Shown: positions 5,777 to 9,468 of the stretch, piece by piece
Position numbering within the stretch: the stretch's first letter is position 1
Layout: every line of letters starts with the position of its first letter
Assembly: GCA_937973585.1 (NCBI GenBank)
Contig: CALJKN010000151.1
Coordinates: 1 to 9,468 of the forward strand
Length of the DNA stretch: 9,468 nucleotides
DNA from: an uncultured Helicobacteraceae bacterium
Lineage (GTDB): Bacteria; Campylobacterota; Campylobacteria; Campylobacterales; UBA6016
Reading direction: 5' to 3'
Program-made: the position numbers and the translations under genes
Notes under the pieces: model-generated
Told to the model about the DNA's origin: nothing
The model's database searches: none
What the model saw: the letters and a program-made list of their open reading frames with translations, nothing else

Positions 5777-7756
5777 TTAGTCTATTTTGAATCTCGATAG
5801 AGAGCTTTTTAGTAGTGCGGCTCTATCTGACATTGTGATCGCCACGTCGTCCACTGATACCGCCGCCGTTTTGCTAGAGTCTGCCATTTGGAGTATCTCG
5901 GAGGCTTTTGTTATTAGCTCTTTTGTGTTTTTGGAGGCTATTACGACATCTGCTGCCGCTATCTTTGAGAGCGAGAGGGTGTTTTCCATGGTTTGAGTCG
6001 CCTCTGCCGCTTGTGTGCATAGTTCTGATGCGTCTTTGGAGATTACCTCCATCTCTTGTGCCCCCACCTCAACCGCATCGCTTGCGTCGTGGACGTTTTG
6101 GTGTATTGCCGCTATTGTGGCGTTGATGTCGCTTAGGCTCTTTTGGGTTCTCTCGGCCAGTTTTCGTACTTCGTCGGCGACAACGGCAAAACCTCTACCG
6201 TGTTCACCGGCTCTTGCCGCTTCTATAGCCGCATTTAGGGCTAGCAGGTTTGTCTGTTCGGCTATATCGTTGATAATTCCCAAAATATTTTTGATATCTT
6301 CAGACTGCTGAATCAGTTGAGTCATGCTGTTGTTTATTTTGGACTGATTGTCTTGACTTGATACTATTGAGGCGACGACGCTGTCTAGTTTGACCGCAAA
6401 AGTACCTAACAGTGTTTTTGCGTACGATACATCCTCCGTCGTCTGAATTACCTTTCTCTCGGTCTCGTCCAGGCTGTTGCCCATATTGAGCACCAGTTCG
6501 TTTATGTAGCCTACCGAGTCGTGTTGTGTTTTGACAGATTTTGACAATACATCGGCGTTTGCTTTTAGTTTGACGCTAAAATCATCTACCTGTTCGGAGT
6601 TTTCTACGACTTTCCCTAGAACCTCTTTGAGTGAGACCAGAAGGGCGTTTACGGCATAGACTATCTCCGCCATCTCCCCTTTGCTGTAGCAGGTTATGGG
6701 TCTTGACAGGTCTTTTGTGTCCATTATCCCCTGTATTTGATTTTTGACGTTTCCGACCGACTCTATAACGGTTTTGTTGATGAGGATGATGATTGAGGCA
6801 CTGCCGACTACCAAAACGATATTTGCAATGACCAGAATCCACAAAAACCTCAACTCTTTATCCGCTTTATTTGTTAGTTTGGTTGTTATATTTTTGGATA
6901 TTGCATCGTCTATCTCTTTTAGGATATCGATTTTTTTGGTTATCGTATCAAAACATACGGTAGGCTCTACGTCAAAAGTTTTTGCTATGACCTTGTGCCT
7001 TAGATCCTCTGCCTGCTTAAAGGCCTCTGATGAAGCTTTTGTTGCATAGATTGCTTGTATATCCTGATCTGCCGTTGCCTTAAAGGCATCCAGATAACTT
7101 TTTTGCTCCCCGACGAGTTCCATGAACCGCTCTTCTACCCCTTCGGCAAAACCTTTTTGTGCAAAAGCTCCGGACAATATCGCCCGCTCAATCCCGACCC
7201 TCTCCTTTGCTTTTAAGAAGTTGCCGTATGCGCCTAGTATGTTTGCGCTCTCCGAATCTGGAGTGGCATGTGCCGCCATAGGGGGGATAGAGAGCATCGT
7301 ATTGTTTAGAGTGTTATAAAAAGCTATCGCCTCTTTGACAGGAATCGACAGTGAATCGACTTTTTTTCTAATATCTGGGAGGCTTTGTTGCAGTTTTGAG
7401 AGCTCTGCTATTTTGGAGGTTAGTTCTTTGTCTATCTCATCGCTATCGGCTCCGGCGATGACTTGTTTTAGAGCCTCAAACTCTTTGTCTGATTTTACCC
7501 TTTGGGATTGGAGTTTGTCGGCAAACTTTGTCCCGCCTGAACTCAAAAAACCGGAACTCATCCCCCTCTCTTTTTGGGTTTCGTGTACAAGTTTTGCCAC
7601 ACTATCGGATAGTTCCACTAGGTGTCTGGTTTTTTCAAATCCGCTTTTTGTTTTCTGAAGTTCTATGATGCTGGAGACGACCGAGCCGCCGCCCACGAGG
7701 ACGATTAGGAACATAACGGCAATCATTTTTGCCTTTATACTAAAACCGGAAAGCAT
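5777..7756 (-). CDS. Methyl-accepting chemotaxis protein with NIT (nitrate/nitrite) sensor domain
   Basis: A 659-residue chemoreceptor. Transmembrane helix one is at about 10-32. The periplasmic region (about 43-285) matches the NIT domain: ETQKERGMSSGFLSSGG (59-75) and KAKERVGIERAILSGAFA (183-200) are its two conserved ERG/ER helices. Helix two lies at about 304-326, followed by a HAMP linker (about 328-380). The cytoplasmic signalling hairpin has its tip at DIAEQTNLLALNAAIEAARA with GEHGRGFAVVADEVRKLAE following (about 497-535), which contacts CheA and CheW. There is no C-terminal CheR-docking pentapeptide (it ends FKID). NIT domains are predicted to bind nitrate/nitrite; the actual ligand is not shown. 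I chose ATG 7756 because AGGAG (7766-7762) lies five bases upstream; a GTG at 7762 would overlap that site. An FNR-type site precedes the gene. Confidence 0.92.
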   Translation of the reverse strand: MLSGFSIKAKMIAVMFLIVLVGGGSVVSSIIELQKTKSGFEKTRHLVELSDSVAKLVHETQKERGMSSGFLSSGGTKFADKLQSQRVKSDKEFEALKQVIAGADSDEIDKELTSKIAELSKLQQSLPDIRKKVDSLSIPVKEAIAFYNTLNNTMLSIPPMAAHATPDSESANILGAYGNFLKAKERVGIERAILSGAFAQKGFAEGVEERFMELVGEQKSYLDAFKATADQDIQAIYATKASSEAFKQAEDLRHKVIAKTFDVEPTVCFDTITKKIDILKEIDDAISKNITTKLTNKADKELRFLWILVIANIVLVVGSASIIILINKTVIESVGNVKNQIQGIMDTKDLSRPITCYSKGEMAEIVYAVNALLVSLKEVLGKVVENSEQVDDFSVKLKANADVLSKSVKTQHDSVGYINELVLNMGNSLDETERKVIQTTEDVSYAKTLLGTFAVKLDSVVASIVSSQDNQSKINNSMTQLIQQSEDIKNILGIINDIAEQTNLLALNAAIEAARAGEHGRGFAVVADEVRKLAERTQKSLSDINATIAAIHQNVHDASDAVEVGAQEMEVISKDASELCTQAAEATQTMENTLSLSKIAAADVVIASKNTKELITKASEILQMADSSKTAAVSVDDVAITMSDRAALLKSSLSRFKID

Positions 7757-7772
7757 CTGCACTCCTAAGTTG

Positions 7773-7786
7773 TTGATTTATATCAA
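7773..7786. promoter_or_regulatory. FNR-type binding site upstream of the NIT chemoreceptor
   Basis: TTGAT (7773-7777), four bases, ATCAA (7782-7786): a perfect match to the canonical FNR half-sites and spacing, 17-30 bases before the start codon at 7756. FNR/Crp-family regulators respond to oxygen limitation or nitrogen oxides. Its position, at the downstream edge of the likely -10 box and over the predicted transcription start, would suit repression rather than activation. The match is seen; the regulator and its effect are inferred, since Campylobacterota Crp/Fnr paralogues may use other half-sites. Confidence 0.5.
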
Positions 7787-7794
7787 TCATAGCA
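7786..7794 (-). promoter_or_regulatory. Extended -10 promoter element of the chemoreceptor gene
   Basis: On the minus strand TG-C-TATGAT (7794-7786) is an extended -10 element, placing transcription start near 7780 and a short leader of roughly 20-25 bases before the ATG. No good -35 box is visible (GGATAA at 17 bases spacing). It lets the receptor be transcribed independently of the upstream Fic gene, which ends 108 bases away. No sigma-28 or sigma-54 pattern was recognised. Confidence 0.4.
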
Positions 7795-7864
7795 TTTTAA
7801 TAGTTGTTTTATCCTGTTTTTGTAAGACAATTATGCGTTTTTAGTGTTAAAAATAGAGGTAGCT

Positions 7865-9064
7865 TTATCTCTCCGGTACAATCTCCGGAAACAGGTATGA
7901 GGCTAGGTGGGCGTTTATTTTGAATTTTATAGCGCTTTTGGGTGTCTCTGAGGTTATGTAGCCCATGTCGCCAAGCTGCGAGATTACCCCTCTGGCAGTC
8001 CGTTCACTCGTATTTATAGCTTCCTTGACAAGACCCCTAGGCGACTCCCCGACAAGTAGTAGATGTTTTAGTATGGCACCCGAATACTTTGGCAGGGGAG
8101 GGATATCCAGCTCTTTGGTCTGTGATTTTGCGATATATCTGTCTAGTCTTGCGGAGAGTTCGTTTAGCTTTAGGTGTCTACCCATATACTCCACTTGATC
8201 CTCTATGGAGTCAAGCATAAAGTCTACAAACTCAAATAGCATTTTATTTGACAGTTCACCCCTTCCGTCCAAATCCCCGTGCCTCGGCATATCGGCGTTT
8301 GCCAGAGCGCTTTTGTATTTATCGGATTGTTTTGCAAGCCCCCTTGAGATGTTCCATAGCCCATACCCAGGAAAGCCTATAAAATGTAAAGCCCCGTCTA
8401 GTGCGAGCCTTGAGGTTCTGCCGTTGCCGTCCAAAAAAGGGTGTATCCATGTTAGTCTATGGTGCGATGAGAGCGCATAAATGAGCCGCTCCGAAACCCT
8501 TTTTTTGCCAAGAGAGTAGCCGTATAGGTTTTCAAACTGATTTAGCATATCTTCTACGCTTTTGGCTTTTGGGGCTATATGCCCGCCGACTCTCACCTCA
8601 AGATCTCTGATGCTTCCCGGCTCCATGGTGACTCTCATACCGTCGAAATCTATATCCAAAAACCTCTCCATCCCCTCTTTTTTGTATAGCGTTTTGTGTA
8701 TCCAGAGTAAAAAATCTTTTGAGTACGGCGACGGTGACGCTTTTAGGGTGATGTTTTTTTCGATCTCTTGCTGGGTTTTTATATATGCGATTGAGAGGAG
8801 TTGCAGTTTGTGCTCTTGCGAATCGGCTGAAAAATCTTTTTTGAAGGCCTTTTCGATGTCTATGGGGTGCGTCCCTTCCGACTCTATTTTGTTTGAGTAA
8901 TAGCTGTTTACGACCCGCAGTATCTCTCTGACCGCATCCAATAATTGCGGCGTATGAGAGCCTATGAGTCCGGCACTTTTTATGCAGACGCTCTCGGACT
9001 TCTCAAAAAGCCTCTCTTCGATTTGCCCTCTTGTATTTTGCGGAACTATGGGTGTAAAGTGCAT
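7865..9064 (-). CDS. Fic-family protein AMP-transferase with C-terminal winged helix
   Basis: A full-length 399-residue cytoplasmic Fic protein of the COG3177 type. The catalytic motif HPFLDGNGRTSR (208-219) is complete: H208 is the base, D212 binds the metal, and G213-R216 form the phosphate-binding nest, so it should transfer AMP to a target hydroxyl. Upstream, the N-terminal inhibitory helix NSYYSNKIE (53-61) carries the autoinhibitory E61, but the usual G/N after it is serine (S62). The beta-flap region is about 142-162 (GMRVTMEPG onward). The C-terminus (about 326-395, with the TSERTARGVISQLGDMGYI helix-turn-helix at 352-370) is a winged helix that may bind DNA. The start is supported by AGGA six bases upstream. 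No separate FicA-like antitoxin gene is visible, as expected for self-inhibited enzymes. The target is unknown. Its upstream region carries a duplicated motif and then a CRISPR array. Confidence 0.92.
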   Translation of the reverse strand: MHFTPIVPQNTRGQIEERLFEKSESVCIKSAGLIGSHTPQLLDAVREILRVVNSYYSNKIESEGTHPIDIEKAFKKDFSADSQEHKLQLLSIAYIKTQQEIEKNITLKASPSPYSKDFLLWIHKTLYKKEGMERFLDIDFDGMRVTMEPGSIRDLEVRVGGHIAPKAKSVEDMLNQFENLYGYSLGKKRVSERLIYALSSHHRLTWIHPFLDGNGRTSRLALDGALHFIGFPGYGLWNISRGLAKQSDKYKSALANADMPRHGDLDGRGELSNKMLFEFVDFMLDSIEDQVEYMGRHLKLNELSARLDRYIAKSQTKELDIPPLPKYSGAILKHLLLVGESPRGLVKEAINTSERTARGVISQLGDMGYITSETPKSAIKFKINAHLASYLFPEIVPER

Positions 9065-9080
9065 ATTTTGTCCTATTTAT

Positions 9081-9190
9081 TGCCGATATTTTTGCCGGAG
9101 CCTATCGCTTGCAAATAAGGCATTCAATAATGCTATGATATATGTTTTTTGATAAATATCTGCCGATATTTTTGCCGTTTTTGTATCGGC
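9081..9190. repeat. Duplicated operator-like motif upstream of the Fic gene
   Basis: The 17-base sequence TGCCGATATTTTTGCCG occurs exactly twice, at 9081-9097 and 9161-9177, 80 bases apart. Each copy is followed after 5-6 bases by TATCG (9103-9107 and 9184-9188), which is the reverse complement of the CGATA inside the motif. Each unit is thus an imperfect inverted repeat; in the second the arms reach seven bases (GCCGATA...TATCGGC). The first copy ends seven bases before the Fic ribosome binding site. Binding by the Fic winged helix (autoregulation) is one explanation. The 159-base region 9065-9223 holds nothing else convincing: no open reading frame of note and no clear promoter. Confidence 0.55.
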
Positions 9191-9223
9191 TTTTGTTTTA
9201 GTCTTTTGTGTAATAGTTTGATT

Positions 9224-9468
9224 GTTTAAATACGGCGTTTGTGTCGGTTTAAGAGAAGAGACAGGCTAGTGCTGAGGCTGAATGCGATAGTTTCAATACA
9301 ACGCTTGTGTCGGTTCGAGCGTTTTTTGTCCAAAATCCGGAGGCAAAAACAATCGTTTCAATACAACGCTTGTGTCGGTTCGAGGAAACAAGGAAAACTC
9401 CAAACAAAACAGCAACATTGTTTCAATACAACGCTTGTGTCGGTTCGAGAGAAGTTTTCGCTACTCGA
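9224..9468 (-). CRISPR. CRISPR array, leader-distal end, continuing past the window edge
   Basis: Three identical 30-base repeats lie at 9290-9319, 9355-9384 and 9420-9449, with a degenerate fourth at 9224-9253 (six mismatches). Spacers are 36 bases (9254-9289), 35 (9320-9354) and 35 (9385-9419), plus 19 bases of a further spacer up to the edge. Read on the minus strand the repeat starts CTCGAACCGACA and ends GTATTGAAAC. An ATTGAAAC end is typical of the 8-base crRNA 5' handle of type I-B and type III systems. With this orientation the degenerate repeat is the last one, as expected away from the leader, so leader and newest spacers lie to the right. The repeat can form only a short stem (ACAA-GCG-TTGT). 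No cas gene is in the window, so the type remains inferred. Confidence 0.95.

Noticed and set aside
7757..7762. GTG start at 7762 for the chemoreceptor, two codons upstream of the chosen ATG.
   Set aside because: It overlaps the AGGAG ribosome binding site, which is correctly spaced only for the ATG at 7756.
9166..9195. A possible fifth, highly decayed CRISPR repeat: TTGTATCGG here resembles TTGTGTCGG of the repeat.
   Set aside because: Only about half of the 30 bases match and the gap to the next repeat would be 28 bases instead of 35-36. The same bases are better explained by the duplicated motif upstream of Fic.
9162..9200. Hairpin GCCGATA/TATCGGC followed by a T-rich run, resembling a plus-strand terminator.
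   Set aside because: The loop is 15 bases, no plus-strand gene precedes it, and both neighbours are read on the minus strand, where no U-rich tail follows.
9065..9223. A small FicA-like antitoxin gene upstream of Fic.
   Set aside because: No suitable minus-strand frame is present in this gap, and the Fic protein carries its own inhibitory helix.

Overview
The window most likely comes from a member of the Campylobacterota (Epsilonproteobacteria). The evidence is the histidine kinase with an HQWRQPLN phosphoacceptor box and a four-helix-bundle sensor, the NIT-domain chemoreceptor, moderate GC judged by eye, dense packing with very short or overlapping gene ends, and promoters with good -10 boxes but poor -35 boxes. 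A free-living sulfur- or nitrate-respiring genus of the Sulfurimonas/Sulfuricurvum type is plausible, but the genus is a guess.

Layout. Positions 1-843 (+) hold the end of an unrecognised gene and a small exported protein of unknown function, apparently one operon. Positions 848-1448 (-) hold a type II toxin-antitoxin pair: a Phd/YefM-like antitoxin followed by a RelE/ParE-like toxin, with an AT-rich palindrome over the promoter. Positions 1600-2739 (+) encode an HI0933/YhiN-family flavoprotein whose stop overlaps that of a convergent CvfB-type S1/winged-helix RNA-binding protein (2736-3581, -). A divergent intergenic region with a perfect 7-bp-arm palindrome leads into an orphan membrane histidine kinase (3667-5763, +). 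It converges on a NIT-domain methyl-accepting chemotaxis protein (5777-7756, -), whose 5' region has a perfect TTGAT-N4-ATCAA FNR-type site. A Fic-family AMP-transferase with a C-terminal winged helix follows (7865-9064, -). Its upstream region carries a duplicated 17-bp motif. The window ends inside a CRISPR array (9224 to the edge).

How the parts relate. Two genes (kinase, chemoreceptor) sense signals, and the chemoreceptor's predicted nitrate/nitrite sensor domain fits the FNR-type site in front of it. Three loci (toxin-antitoxin, Fic, CRISPR) belong to the accessory/defence type. The CRISPR array is read on the minus strand: the repeat then ends in ATTGAAAC and the decayed repeat lies at the leader-distal end. 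The leader and any cas genes should therefore lie to the right, outside the window. No rRNA, tRNA or insertion sequence was seen. I see no strong case for an entirely new system. The best leads are the Fic upstream repeats with the altered Fic inhibitory motif, and the FNR-type site on the NIT chemoreceptor.
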